Shown here: in pieces, positions 17,962-26,887 of the stretch
Layout: every line of letters starts with the position of its first letter
Position numbering within the stretch: the first letter of the stretch is position 1
Assembly: GCF_900182955.1 (NCBI RefSeq)
Contig: NZ_FXUL01000033.1
Location: 1 to 58,403, forward strand
Length of the DNA: 58,403 bases
Reading direction: 5' to 3'
Source: Noviherbaspirillum suwonense
GTDB taxonomy: Bacteria > Pseudomonadota > Gammaproteobacteria > Burkholderiales > Burkholderiaceae_D
Notes under the pieces: generated by a model
Seen by the model: only the letters and a program-made list of their open reading frames with translations
What the model was told of the DNA's origin: nothing
Database searches by the model: none
Program-made: the position numbers and the translations under genes

Positions 17962-19632
17962 TCAGGCCGCTGCCGCCGTCCGCATGTCGGGATGAAAAAA
18001 GCGGTAACACTCCCTGCCATCGCGCTTGGCGCGATAGAGCGCGCAGTCGGCGTCCTGCAGCAGGCGCTCGGCCATGTCGCCATCCTGCGGATACAGGCTG
18101 ATGCCGATCGAGGCGCTCGGCCGCAGGATATGGCTACCGGTCTCGGTGAGCACGGTATGCGGCGCATTCAACGCCTGCAGCAGCTTTTCGGCGATGGCGC
18201 CGGCCGAATCCGCGCCCCGGCTGCACTCGGCCAGGATGACGAATTCATCGCCGCCCAGGCGGGCCACGACGTCGTCCGGCCGGACGCTGCGCTTGAGCCG
18301 CGCCGCAATTTCCGTCAGCAGCATGTCGCCCGCCTTGTGCCCGAGGCTGTCGTTGATGACCTTGAAGCGGTCGAGGTCGATAAAGAAGACTGCGCAGCCG
18401 GCGCCGCCCCGGCGGTCCTGGGTGCGCTGCAGCAGCCGCGCTTCCAGCACCGCGCGGTTCGCCAGCCCGGTCAGGTGGTCATGCGTGGCCATGTGTTCGA
18501 GCGCCCTGGCATTGCGCACGTCGCGGGTCACGTCGCGGGTCGCGCCGCGATAGCCGACGAAAACGCCGTCGTCGAAGATGGGTTCCCCGGAAATGCGGAT
18601 GTGACGGACCACGCCGGGATAGCCGGCCAGGCCGACCGAATAGACCTTGTCGCGGAATGGCCGGCATGCCGTCACGCTGTCGCGGCATTCGATGAAGCCC
18701 GGTTCGCGCGCATCGAGCGCAAAGGTTTCCAGCGAAGTGCCCAGCAGGTCCGCGGGGCGCAGGCCGAGTCGGGCCTGGATGCCGTCCGACAGGAAACTGA
18801 AGCATCCGTGCCGGTCGGTTTCCCAGTACCAGTCCGAAGACAGCGAAGTCAGGCTGCGGAATTGCTGCTCGCGGCGCGCAAGCTCGCGCTCGGCCGTCAG
18901 CTGCTGGGTGATGTCGCGGCCGACGGCCACGTACCCGGTGCTTTTCCCGGTATGCGGATCGCGCAGGGTGCGGCTATTGATACCCAGCCAGATCCAGCGC
19001 CCGTCCTTGTGCCTGACCCGCATGCTGTGCAGGCCCGCGCCGGCCTGGCCTGCCGCCTCGGCATTGCGCGCCTGTTTCATGGCTGCCAGGTCCGACGGGT
19101 GCAGGTAGCTCAGCACATTGGTCCCGACCATCTCTGCCGGGGTGTAGCCGAGGATTTCCTGGTGGGACGGCGACACGTACAGGTAGGTGTGATGCATGTC
19201 GCTGCAGGCGATCAGGTCGCGCGCATTTTCCGTCAGGAGCCGATGCTCCGCTTCAAGTTGCGTCAGCCTGGTCTCCACCGCGTGTTGCTCGGAAAGGTCG
19301 ATGAATGCGCCTGTCAGCCTGACCGCGCCGTTTTCCTTCGACAGCCGCGGCGTGCCGGCATCCCTGATCCAGCGATAACTGCCGTCGCCCGCGGCAATCC
19401 GGTAGTCCACCGCGAACCGCCGCTGCGCTGCCCGCGCGTCGCGCCTGGCTTGCAGCACGCGCTCTGCGTCGTCCGGGTGGACCTGTCGCATCCAGTCGGA
19501 CAGGGCAAGGCCTTCGGCGGCTGGCAGCTGCCACGTGCCGTCATGGTCCAGGAAAGTAAAACAATCCTGGTCGTCCATCTCCCAGAAGGCGATGTTGGCC
19601 CCACGGCCACAATGCGATGACAGATTTTCCAT
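17962..19632 (-). CDS. PAS-PAS-PAS diguanylate cyclase
   Basis: A 556-residue soluble signalling protein. Three PAS/PAC modules occupy about 1-375 (conserved pieces VHPDDAERVLQARRD, ILGYTPAEMVGTNVLSYLHPSD and YVAVGRDITQQLTAERELARRE). A complete GGDEF domain follows (about 380-540; active-site LGGDEF at 459-464). An inhibitory I-site RPDD sits exactly five residues before GGDEF, so feedback inhibition by cyclic di-GMP is expected. There is no EAL domain. The start at MENLSS has AGGTG upstream; an ATG 17 codons earlier is possible. No membrane segments, so the signal is probably cytoplasmic. Confidence 0.92.
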   Translation of the reverse strand: MENLSSHCGRGANIAFWEMDDQDCFTFLDHDGTWQLPAAEGLALSDWMRQVHPDDAERVLQARRDARAAQRRFAVDYRIAAGDGSYRWIRDAGTPRLSKENGAVRLTGAFIDLSEQHAVETRLTQLEAEHRLLTENARDLIACSDMHHTYLYVSPSHQEILGYTPAEMVGTNVLSYLHPSDLAAMKQARNAEAAGQAGAGLHSMRVRHKDGRWIWLGINSRTLRDPHTGKSTGYVAVGRDITQQLTAERELARREQQFRSLTSLSSDWYWETDRHGCFSFLSDGIQARLGLRPADLLGTSLETFALDAREPGFIECRDSVTACRPFRDKVYSVGLAGYPGVVRHIRISGEPIFDDGVFVGYRGATRDVTRDVRNARALEHMATHDHLTGLANRAVLEARLLQRTQDRRGGAGCAVFFIDLDRFKVINDSLGHKAGDMLLTEIAARLKRSVRPDDVVARLGGDEFVILAECSRGADSAGAIAEKLLQALNAPHTVLTETGSHILRPSASIGISLYPQDGDMAERLLQDADCALYRAKRDGRECYRFFHPDMRTAAAA

Positions 19633-20031
19633 GTCCAAGCACCTGTAATGCCCATGCCAGCCGTGTGCGTCCACTCTGCCCACCCCGGGCGTTCCGTGAA
19701 GACGGCCTGTGCTGCTGCAGCCTGCATCGGGCGGTGGTCAACTACCCAGCGGCCACGGTTGCTGCTCCGCGGCCGTATCTCCAGTCACCCGGTTCTGCGA
19801 CCGGGTTGAAATGTTGCGCGATGTTAACGCGATTAGCCTTTTATTGCCATAAGAAAATATCGCTGGCCAGACCTTCGGCGCTGCGGGATCGTGGGCCGGG
19901 CAGCGGGCTGTGGCTGCCCATGCTGCCGACAGTGTCATTCCCTGACATCCGTTTGCCTGTGAACAAACTCGGCGCGGCGGCCCGGGCAGACAATCGATCC
20001 CCTCCGATTCCCCGCCCAACAAAGGATATTC
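19633..20031. other. Divergent intergenic region
   Basis: About 400 bp between the cyclase gene and iorA, with no credible gene. A hairpin with 7-bp arms ACCCGGT/ACCGGGT lies at 19787-19806. AT-rich sequence around 19820-19860 is the likely iorA promoter region, but no clear -35/-10 pair is claimed. Confidence 0.5.
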
Positions 20032-20508
20032 ATGCCTGCTTTTACACTTAACGGCAATTCCACCACGCTGGATTTGCCGGACGATATGCCCCTGCTCTGG
20101 GCAATCCGCGACGTGGCCGGCCTGACCGGCACCAAGTTCGGCTGCGGCATCGCCCAGTGCGGCGCCTGCACCGTCCATGTGGACGGCGCGCCGGTCAGGT
20201 CCTGCGTCACGCCGCTGTCGGCAGTCGCCGGCAAAAAGGTCGTCACCATCGAAGCGATCGAACAGGATCCGGTCGGCCAGAGGGTCCAGGCCGCCTGGCG
20301 CGAGATCGATGTCGTGCAGTGCGGCTATTGCCAGTCCGGCCAGGTCATGTCGGCCACTGCGCTGCTGCACGACAAGCCCAATCCCAGCGACGCCGACATC
20401 GATACGGCCATGGCGGGCAATATCTGCCGCTGCGGTACCTACAGCCGCATCCGCGCCGCCATCAAGATCGCCGCTGCCAAGCCAACTTCCCAGGAGCCGC
20501 GTTCATGA
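20032..20508 (+). CDS. iorA: IorA-like [2Fe-2S] subunit of a molybdenum hydroxylase
   Basis: A 158-residue small subunit of the xanthine-oxidase family. It has a plant-type ferredoxin cluster [15 protein letters not shown]...C (about 38-59) and the C-terminal cluster CGYCQSGQ...CRCGTY (about 99-138). It passes electrons from the molybdopterin subunit encoded next, whose ATG overlaps its TGA. The two-subunit layout without a FAD subunit matches isoquinoline 1-oxidoreductase and related aldehyde dehydrogenases. The true substrate is uncertain. AAAGGA lies before the start. Confidence 0.9.
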   Translation: MPAFTLNGNSTTLDLPDDMPLLWAIRDVAGLTGTKFGCGIAQCGACTVHVDGAPVRSCVTPLSAVAGKKVVTIEAIEQDPVGQRVQAAWREIDVVQCGYCQSGQVMSATALLHDKPNPSDADIDTAMAGNICRCGTYSRIRAAIKIAAAKPTSQEPRS

Positions 20509-22739
20509 GCGCCCGTAACCAACCTATGCCGCCGTCGCCGTCGCGACGCAACTTCCTGCGTGTCGGCGCCGCCGCGGGCGGCGGCCTGCTGGTCGGCTTC
20601 AGCCTGGCCGGATGCAAGCCCGAGAAACGCAACGAGACACCACCGGAAGCCGCGGTCGGCAAGGCCGCCAGCAAGGCTGCCGAGGAAGCGCCCGGCCTGG
20701 AGCATGGCGCGTTCATCCGCATCGACCGCACCGGCGCGGTGACGCTGATCATGCACAAGGTCGAGATGGGCCAGGGCACGTTTACGTCGATGCCGATGCT
20801 GCTGGCCGAGGAACTGGAAGTCGACCTTTCGAAGGTCAAGCTCGAGCAGGCGCCAGCCGACAACAGCCTCTACAGCGACCCGCTGCTCGGCGGACAGGTG
20901 ACCGGCGGCTCGACATCGGTGCGCGCTGCCTGGGAGCCGCTGCGGCAGGCAGGCGCCGCGGCCCGACTGGTGCTGGTCGACGCCGCCGCGCAGGCATGGA
21001 ATGTCAAGGCCGGCGAATGCACGGCGAAGAACGGCGTGGTGACCCATGCCGCGAGCGGGCGCAGCATGCATTACGGCGAGCTGGTGGATGCGGCCAGCAA
21101 GCTGCCCGTGCCCAAGGTGATCGTGCTGAAGAAAGCCTCCGACTTCACCTTGATCGGGAAGAAGCATGCGCGGCTCGACAGCCCGGAAAAGGTCAATGGC
21201 CAGGCCAAGTTCGGCATCGACGTCAGGCTGCCCAACATGCTGGTCGCCACGGTCGCCGCGTCGCCGGTGCCGGGCGGCATGCTGCAGTCGGCCGACGAAA
21301 CGAAGGCCATGGCGGTCAAGGGCGTGCGGCAGGTCCTGAAGATAGACAATGCCGTCGCGGTCGTGGCCGAGCACATGTGGGCGGCCAAGCAGGGCCTGGC
21401 GGCGCTGGAGCCGGTCTGGTCCGACGGCCAGCATGCGGCGATGACCACCGCCACCATCGTCGCCGACATGAAGAACGCCGCCGAGTCGGGCAAGGGCGCG
21501 GCGGTGGCGCGCAACGACGGCGACGTATCCAAGCCGGCGCCGCAGGGCGGCCGGGTGATCGAAGCCGTCTATGAAATGCCTTTCCTGGCGCATGCCACGA
21601 TGGAGCCGATGAATTGCACGGTCGACCTCCGGGCCGACGGCTGCGATCTTTACGTCGGCACACAGGTGCCGACGTTCGCGCAAGGCGCGGCGGCCAAGCT
21701 GACCGGCCTGCCGCCGGAAAAAGTGCGCGTTCACAACCATTATCTCGGCGGCGGCTTCGGGCGCCGGCTGGAGGTGGATTTCATCGCCCAGGCGGTGGCC
21801 TTCGCCAAACAGGTCAAGCAGCCGGTGAAGTTCGTCTGGACCCGCGAGGAGGATGTGCAGCATGACATGTACCGTCCGTATTATTACGACCGTCTCAGCG
21901 CCACGCTGGATGACAAGGGCAAGCCGCTGTCCTGGTCGCACCGGGTCACCGGTTCGTCGATCATGGCGCGCTTCGCGCCGCCGGCGGTGAAGGACGGGGT
22001 CGATCCGGATGCGGTCGAAGGCGCCAAGGACATGCCGTACGCGATACCGAATGTCCGGGTCGAGTATGTCCGGCACGAACCGCCGGTGCCGACCGCGTTC
22101 TGGCGTGGCGTCGGACCGACGCACAACATCTTCGTGGTCGAAAGCTTCATCGATGAACTGGCGGCTGCGTCGAAACAGGATCCGCTCACTTTCCGCCGCG
22201 ACCTGCTGGACAAGTCGCCGCGCATGCGCGCCGTGCTCAACCTGGCGGCCGAGAAGGCAAGCTGGGACAAGCCGCTCCAGCCCATCCCCGGGCGCCGGGT
22301 CGGGCGCGGGCTGTCGACGCAGTTCGCGTTCGGCAGCTACATGGCGCAGGTGGCGGAAGTATCGGTCGGCGATGACGGCGAGGTGCGGGTCCACCGCGTG
22401 GTCTGCGCGGTCGACTGCGGCCAGGTGGTGAATCCGGATACCGTCGTGGCGCAGATCGAGAGCGGCGTCATCTTCGGCCTGACGGCAGCCTTATGGAATG
22501 AGATCACCTTCGACAAGGGCCGCGTGCAGCAGTCGAACTTCCATGACTACCGGATGATGCGCATGAACGAAGCGCCGCGCATCGAAGTCCACATCGCCCA
22601 GAGCAGCGATGCGCCGGGCGGCATCGGCGAGCCGGGCACGGCGGCCGCCGCGCCCGCGCTGGCCAATGCGGTCTATGCGGCCACTGGGCAGCGGCAGCGC
22701 AAGCTGCCTATCGTGGCTGCACAGTTGAAAAAGGCGTAA
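20505..22739 (+). CDS. iorB: IorB-like molybdopterin-binding subunit, Tat-exported
   Basis: A 744-residue large subunit. The start is set by the 4-bp ATGA overlap with iorA. A twin-arginine signal ([19 protein letters not shown]) begins at residue 13, and a Cys follows at about 36, so the enzyme should act in the periplasm. The aldehyde oxidase fold is clear: [47 protein letters not shown], and the C-terminal [18 protein letters not shown] with the active-site glutamate region. No cytochrome c gene is adjacent, so its electron acceptor is unknown. Confidence 0.9.
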   Translation: MSARNQPMPPSPSRRNFLRVGAAAGGGLLVGFSLAGCKPEKRNETPPEAAVGKAASKAAEEAPGLEHGAFIRIDRTGAVTLIMHKVEMGQGTFTSMPMLLAEELEVDLSKVKLEQAPADNSLYSDPLLGGQVTGGSTSVRAAWEPLRQAGAAARLVLVDAAAQAWNVKAGECTAKNGVVTHAASGRSMHYGELVDAASKLPVPKVIVLKKASDFTLIGKKHARLDSPEKVNGQAKFGIDVRLPNMLVATVAASPVPGGMLQSADETKAMAVKGVRQVLKIDNAVAVVAEHMWAAKQGLAALEPVWSDGQHAAMTTATIVADMKNAAESGKGAAVARNDGDVSKPAPQGGRVIEAVYEMPFLAHATMEPMNCTVDLRADGCDLYVGTQVPTFAQGAAAKLTGLPPEKVRVHNHYLGGGFGRRLEVDFIAQAVAFAKQVKQPVKFVWTREEDVQHDMYRPYYYDRLSATLDDKGKPLSWSHRVTGSSIMARFAPPAVKDGVDPDAVEGAKDMPYAIPNVRVEYVRHEPPVPTAFWRGVGPTHNIFVVESFIDELAAASKQDPLTFRRDLLDKSPRMRAVLNLAAEKASWDKPLQPIPGRRVGRGLSTQFAFGSYMAQVAEVSVGDDGEVRVHRVVCAVDCGQVVNPDTVVAQIESGVIFGLTAALWNEITFDKGRVQQSNFHDYRMMRMNEAPRIEVHIAQSSDAPGGIGEPGTAAAAPALANAVYAATGQRQRKLPIVAAQLKKA

Positions 22740-22740
22740 A

Positions 22741-22770
22741 AAAAGCACTGCGGCGACGCAGTGCTTTTCT
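22741..22770 (+). terminator. Intrinsic terminator after iorAB
   Basis: Perfect 11-bp stem AAAAGCACTGC/GCAGTGCTTTT with a 6-nt loop (22752-22757), beginning two bases after the iorB stop. The A/T flanks make it usable in both directions, which suits the convergent small gene at 22789. Confidence 0.85.
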
Positions 22771-22788
22771 TCCCGGCTTGCGGCGCTG

Positions 22789-22953
22789 TCAGGCCGTCGC
22801 GGTTAGTGGCTGGCCTTTTACCGCGTTGCGGTACTTGGCCCGGGCCGCAGCCCGCCGCACTGCTTCGCGCTCCTGGTTGCCCTGCCTGATTTCCTTGCGC
22901 TCTTGCTTGCCGCGTAACTGTGCCTGATTCTTGTTGCCGACGCGTTGGGTCAT
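22789..22953 (-). CDS. Short basic protein of unknown function
   Basis: A 54-residue open frame starting MTQRVGNKNQAQLRGKQE and ending GQPLTATA. It is rich in Arg, Lys, Gln and Ala and predicted as one long helix. GGAG sits eight bases before the ATG, and the iorAB terminator lies just after its stop. Its composition recalls small stress-induced or nucleic-acid-binding proteins. It is next to csbD-like and oriented away from it. Confidence 0.6.
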   Translation of the reverse strand: MTQRVGNKNQAQLRGKQERKEIRQGNQEREAVRRAAARAKYRNAVKGQPLTATA

Positions 22954-23208
22954 GTTAGCTGCTCCGTTGGTGATGGTCGCAGCAGGATAAGGGGAAACGA
23001 TGCCTGTCTACAATAGGACTTCCGGCAGAGTGTTCGTAGGATTCGGGGAAGTAGTCATCCGGCCCAGTCAGGATGGCCGGGCCAAAAAAGTCCGTAAAAG
23101 TCCTACGTCATCAATAGTAATTGTCCTATCCGCGACGGAAATGCACGCGCCTATGCTGCATTTGGCAGCGCACTGTGCGATGTGCCGTTATCGACAAAGG
23201 AGATCATC

Positions 23209-23382
23209 ATGAACAAGGACCAGGTCAAAGGGGCTGTCAAGGATGCTGTCGGCAAGGTGCAAACCAAGGCAGGTGAGGCCATGGGCAGCAACAAGCAGCA
23301 AGCCAAGGGCATGGCCAAACAGGCCGAGGGCAAGGCACAGAAGGCGGTCGGCAATGTGAAGGACGCTGGCAAGAACCGGTAG
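23209..23382 (+). CDS. CsbD-family stress protein
   Basis: A 57-residue protein, MNKDQVKGAVKDAVGKVQ followed by two further KxxGKAxxxxG-type repeats, the usual CsbD composition (Lys, Ala, Gly, Gln). AAGGAG lies seven bases before the ATG. CsbD proteins are small, hydrophilic and induced by general stress; their mechanism is unknown. A strong terminator follows within 30 bp, so the gene is monocistronic. About 255 bp upstream of it carry no gene and presumably hold its promoter. Confidence 0.9.
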   Translation: MNKDQVKGAVKDAVGKVQTKAGEAMGSNKQQAKGMAKQAEGKAQKAVGNVKDAGKNR

Positions 23383-23406
23383 ACGGTCGAGCCAGTCCAA
23401 AGTGCA

Positions 23407-23431
23407 CGGCGGCTGCGGCCGCCGTTTTTTT
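23407..23431 (+). terminator. Intrinsic terminator after csbD-like gene
   Basis: Perfect 7-bp stem CGGCGGC/GCCGCCG with loop TGCG, then seven T residues (23425-23431). Confidence 0.9.
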
Positions 23432-23595
23432 GCGCGCGGATTCGCTTGAGCTGCTCATCTACAGGCAGGTTGCCAAGTGGGAGGCGAGCAAGGTTTGCCG
23501 CTGCCGGCGGCGGCCGAGCGCGGTAAATGGCTTGCATGGCTTATATTTAGGTGGATTGAGACATCGATCCATGCCTTGCCGATACGCCAACCTCC

Positions 23596-24156
23596 ATGAC
23601 CAAGCCAGAACTCCCCCGCGTCGTTTCCTATAATTTTGCCGTCGTCCAGCCTGCGCGCGGCCTGCCCGGAATCGGGCTGAGCCTGCACCTCCTGCTCAGA
23701 GGCGATGCCGGCGGTGAGACCAGGACCTTCCTGCAACTGGAAAAGCGCCAGGTGTGGGTGCTGCGCGATGCCTGCGCCGCCGCCAGCATTGACCATCCTG
23801 ACCAGTACGCATCGTTCCTTGCCAAGACGCGCGCGGCGCATCAGCTCAATTACGGCGACAAGTTCCTGAAAACGCTTCCCTCGACCGATCCATACGCAAA
23901 TTTCCATCGGCGCTGGAACGAGCTGGCTATTCCGGCCGAGTTCCTGACCGCCATGCACCCGGCCCAAACAGGCGTACTGTCGACCGCCACCCTCTCCCGC
24001 GGCGGGATGGTATGCGGATTTAGGATGAAACATGGCGAGACCTTGGCGTTTTTCCTGCCTGACGACCTGGCTTTCCAGATGGTCGACACCATAGACCAGG
24101 CCGTGTGGGCCGCGGAATGGGAACGCGATGAGCGGCTGGATGACGCTGACTCATGA
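23596..24156 (+). CDS. Conserved hypothetical protein next to the replication origin
   Basis: A 186-residue soluble protein with no signal or membrane segment. Readable features include a Pro/Gly turn (PARGLPGIGLSLHLLLRG), an acidic C-terminal helix (MVDTIDQAVWAAEWERDERLDD), and a mixed alpha/beta middle (FLKTLPSTDPYANFHRRWNELAIP). The ribosome-binding site is weak. It ends 16 bp before the first iteron and an inverted repeat ATGAGT/ACTCAT covers its stop. I do not recognise it; position suggests it is part of the replicon backbone. Confidence 0.65.
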   Translation: MTKPELPRVVSYNFAVVQPARGLPGIGLSLHLLLRGDAGGETRTFLQLEKRQVWVLRDACAAASIDHPDQYASFLAKTRAAHQLNYGDKFLKTLPSTDPYANFHRRWNELAIPAEFLTAMHPAQTGVLSTATLSRGGMVCGFRMKHGETLAFFLPDDLAFQMVDTIDQAVWAAEWERDERLDDADS

Positions 24157-24171
24157 GTGGAAATACTCATA

Positions 24172-24951
24172 GGTGAGACGATCTGTGAACGACCGGCGAA
24201 ATGCTCGCGAACGCTTGGTGAGTAAATTTGTGAACGTGGCGCGCGTCTTGTCGCTACGTCGGCCGGCCGGCGATCATGGCGCAGTTCTATGGGCAAAAAC
24301 GATCCAGGAATGCCGGCCACGGGATGGTTGCCCGGTCTAAAAGCCAGGGCAACCAGTTTTCGGCCGACTGGGAAGTGTCCATGGTGAGATGAATTGTGAA
24401 CATCCGGTGGTCGTCGGATAGCTCGAGCTGCTTATGGTGAGAGCTTCTGTGAAGTAGAACCGGTTGTAGCGATTTGTTCCGTCCTCCTCCAGCTAAGGTG
24501 AGCAAAGTTGTGAACCAGATCAGATAACTGTCGCTTGTCCGCCGGAGCGCATGCCATCAAACAACTTAAGGTGAGCGTTTTTGTGAACGTAGCCTGTCCG
24601 GGGACACGACCGTCTTCAAAGGTGAGCGAATTTGTGAACGCTTGCAGTGGATTGGGTTTTGTTGATGCCTCTTTTCCAGGGAATCATCGAGCAAAGGTGA
24701 GAACTTATGTGAAATCGCACAAATGTGATGTGGTAGGACAAACCTTCATGCTCAGTCGCAGCCCTCGCCTATTTTGGCCACCATGAAAATAGAAGGTGAG
24801 CGATTCTGTGAACTGTTAGGTGTTCGGCCACCAGTTAAAGCAATGTATTCCCGCTAAGGTGAGAATAATTGTGAAGCCCGGAAAGACATCAGCCTGTGTA
24901 GCCGCCACCGTTCACCCCCCTGTAGCCGCAATGGTGAGCAAATTTGTGAAC
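24172..24951 (+). repeat. Dispersed iteron cluster, 11 copies
   Basis: Nineteen-bp repeats with consensus GGTGAGNNNNNNTGTGAAC, all in one orientation, starting at 24172, 24217, 24383, 24436, 24497, 24570, 24621, 24696, 24795, 24858 and 24933. GGTGAG and TGTGAA are invariant; the last base is C in eight copies. Start-to-start distances of 53, 63, 73 and 75 bp are near whole helical turns; others (45, 61, 99) are less regular and one gap is 166 bp. Confidence 0.9.
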
Positions 24952-25228
24952 CTGTTACCTAAACTGCCGCAATTTTGCAGGACTTATGAGCATCTATTTC
25001 TAAAAAAGTAGCTAGAAAGCAATTATTAGCCGTTCAACTTACGGGAAAAGGCCCGTTCTTCCGTACTTGCAAGTCTGTATAAGCAATCGAATCAGGCAAC
25101 CGGGTGCAAATTGTTGTATCCAGCGACGCTCGGGATCATTGAGAGAACTTAGTAGTAAACCCTTGTAAACCTTAAATACCTTGAGGAACACCGCACACCC
25201 CCGTCCCATATGGGTCTCCGCGCGATCG

Positions 25229-25377
25229 GGTGAGAAACTATGTGAACTCGGGTGAGCTTCCATGTGAACATGCGTGAGGGAAAAAGTGAAGCGGGCCGCA
25301 ATATGGTGAGAAGCTTTGTGAACTCACGTGAGTGGACAAGTGAACCATGCCGTACAAAGGTGAGAACTGTTGTGAAC
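25229..25377 (+). repeat. Tight iteron cluster, 6 copies
   Basis: Copies of the same 19-mer start at 25229, 25251, 25273, 25305, 25327 and 25359, giving start-to-start distances of 22, 22, 32, 22 and 32 bp, that is two or three helical turns. The third and fifth copies are variants beginning CGTGAG and ending AGTGAA, so strong and weak sites alternate. The same face of the helix would be presented to the initiator. Confidence 0.9.
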
Positions 25378-25408
25378 ACCACATTCCGAGGTCGTTTCAG
25401 CAGGCATG

Positions 25409-25442
25409 GTGAATCCGCAACGCTCTGGCATTCACCGGTGAA
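25409..25442. promoter_or_regulatory. Inverted iteron half-sites upstream of rep (probable autoregulatory operator)
   Basis: GGTGAAT (25409-25415) is followed after 14 bp by ATTCACC (25430-25436), which abuts GGTGAA (25437-25442). The last two form the perfect 12-bp palindrome TTCACCGGTGAA (25431-25442). The arms resemble the GGTGAG half of the iteron. In related plasmids, initiator dimers repress their own promoter through such inverted half-sites. It ends 56 bp before the rep start. Confidence 0.65.
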
Positions 25443-25498
25443 ATTCCGGTTGCATGCAGCTCACCATATAGGCATCATGAGATTTTCCCAGAATCACA

Positions 25499-26857
25499 AT
25501 GCGTCGCATGGCTACAGTAAAACGTGCAAAGAAAAAGGCGACGACGACAGCTGTCGCCATCGCCGATCAGCCTGAACTGCTGACTTCCGAATTCCGCAAG
25601 GCCAATGATGCGATCGGTTTTCGGGTTGTCGAGGGCAAGTTCTCGCTGCTGTCCAGGCGTATCTACAACGCCTTCATTTTCCGCGCGCAGGAAGTGGGTA
25701 AGACCGGCGTGGAAGCGCCGGCGGACGTTCCGGGATTCGAGGAATACTACTGGATACGCATGTCGGACCTGTGCGCAAACACCGAGTACACCAGCCGCGA
25801 CTACGAGTTTTTCAAGGAGCATGCGGAAGCGCTGCAAAACATCAAGGTCGAGGCTACTTCGGACAAGATGTGGGCAAGCGAACGGTTGCTGGCTGGCCTG
25901 ACCATCTTCAATACCTCGGGACTGCGCAACAAGGGCGGCACGGTCTACATCGGCTTCGCGTTCCCACCCCAGGTCCGGGAAAAGGTGTTGAAGCCGGATA
26001 CCTATACCAAGCTCAGTTTGTACTACCAGGCAGTGCTGCGCAGCGCGCACAGTCTTGCGCTGTACGAAGTCTGCCGGCGGTATGCAACCAGTCCGTCTCA
26101 CCTGACCAATCGCGACAGCTGGCAGGAGTGGTACCACGTGCTGTCCGGAAACTCGATCAAGGACGTGGTGTTGCCGGAGTACAAATACTTCAAGCGCGAC
26201 ATGATCCTGAAGGCGCTTGCCGAGATCAACAGCGTCACCGATATCGATGTCGAACTCATCGAGACCAAGAAAGGCCGCAAGGTCGAGGACATCCAGTTCC
26301 GTGTCCAGCTGAAAGCGCAGGCGTCGCTGTTGGAGACCGGCGCAGCCATCGTCATCGATTCCTCGATTATCGAACGCATGCTCAGGCTGGGAATCTCCGA
26401 GGCGGACGCAAAAGAGTATTACTCGAACCACGAAGAAAAAGCCCTGCTCGCGACGATCGATTTTGTCGAAAAGCGGATCCGCAAGGGACCGAACGTCGAC
26501 GCGCCCGCCGGCTATTTCCGCACTGCGCTGCAGAAGGGCTTTGCGACGACTGCGCCTGTCGCGCAGCCGCTCGACAAGCCCAAGCAGCCAAGCAAGCCGA
26601 GAAAAGGCTTCCGGGAGCGCTTCATCGCGGCCCGGAACCAGGAAGCGCTGCGTTATTACGCCGAGCTGTCGGCGCAGGAGCAGACCGCACTGTATGCGGA
26701 ATTTTCAAGCGACGCGGATCGCAGCCTGCGGCCGCACCTGAAAAAAGGCCTGAATTCGCCGCTGATCAGCGCCGCGTTCGGTGGCTGGCTGGCATCCCGG
26801 ACCTGGGGAGAAGTCACGGATGCCGCGGTGCTCGATTTCGCGGAACTGGAAGGATAG
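25499..26857 (+). CDS. Replication initiator, Rep_3/RepB superfamily
   Basis: A 452-residue initiator. After a Lys/Arg-rich N terminus (about 1-20) come two winged-helix domains: SEFRKANDAIGFRVVEGKFSLLSRRIYNAFIFRAQE, then SLYYQAVLRSAHSLALYEVCRRYATSPSHLTNRDSWQEWYHVLSG, the classic Rep_3 pattern. The C-terminal 120 residues (KKGRKVEDIQFRVQLKAQASLL and on) are an extension. It should bind the upstream iterons and open the origin. The start could also be the ATG three codons later (MATVKR). Convergent with parB 30 bp downstream. Similar proteins initiate Burkholderiales secondary chromosomes and megaplasmids. Confidence 0.9.
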   Translation: MRRMATVKRAKKKATTTAVAIADQPELLTSEFRKANDAIGFRVVEGKFSLLSRRIYNAFIFRAQEVGKTGVEAPADVPGFEEYYWIRMSDLCANTEYTSRDYEFFKEHAEALQNIKVEATSDKMWASERLLAGLTIFNTSGLRNKGGTVYIGFAFPPQVREKVLKPDTYTKLSLYYQAVLRSAHSLALYEVCRRYATSPSHLTNRDSWQEWYHVLSGNSIKDVVLPEYKYFKRDMILKALAEINSVTDIDVELIETKKGRKVEDIQFRVQLKAQASLLETGAAIVIDSSIIERMLRLGISEADAKEYYSNHEEKALLATIDFVEKRIRKGPNVDAPAGYFRTALQKGFATTAPVAQPLDKPKQPSKPRKGFRERFIAARNQEALRYYAELSAQEQTALYAEFSSDADRSLRPHLKKGLNSPLISAAFGGWLASRTWGEVTDAAVLDFAELEG

Positions 26858-26887
26858 TAATTGTTGATTTAATGCAATAATTCATCG

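Larger units (their letters stand above)
24172..25442. other. Candidate replication origin with two iteron clusters
   Basis: A 1.27-kb gene-free region directly upstream of a Rep_3-type initiator. It contains 11 widely spaced iterons (24172-24951), a 277-bp iteron-free stretch with AT-rich patches (24952-25228; for example around 24990-25030), six tightly packed iterons (25229-25377) and an inverted-repeat operator (25409-25442). No canonical DnaA box TTATNCACA was seen. The arrangement matches iteron-controlled plasmids and secondary replicons: the tight array is probably the initiation site and the dispersed one a copy-number control zone (inference). Confidence 0.8.

Noticed and set aside
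17992-19620. 542-residue plus-strand frame over the diguanylate cyclase
   Set aside because: Shadow frame; the minus strand encodes complete PAS and GGDEF domains.
20439-22394. 651-residue minus-strand frame over iorB
   Set aside because: Shadow of the molybdopterin subunit gene; composition is Arg/His-rich with no domain.
24952-25228. DnaA boxes in the origin region
   Set aside because: No match to TTATNCACA on either strand was found by eye, so no box is claimed.
24172-25377. CRISPR-like repeat array
   Set aside because: The 19-bp repeats have irregular spacing (22 to 166 bp or more), there are no uniform spacers and no cas genes. The position next to a Rep gene identifies them as iterons.
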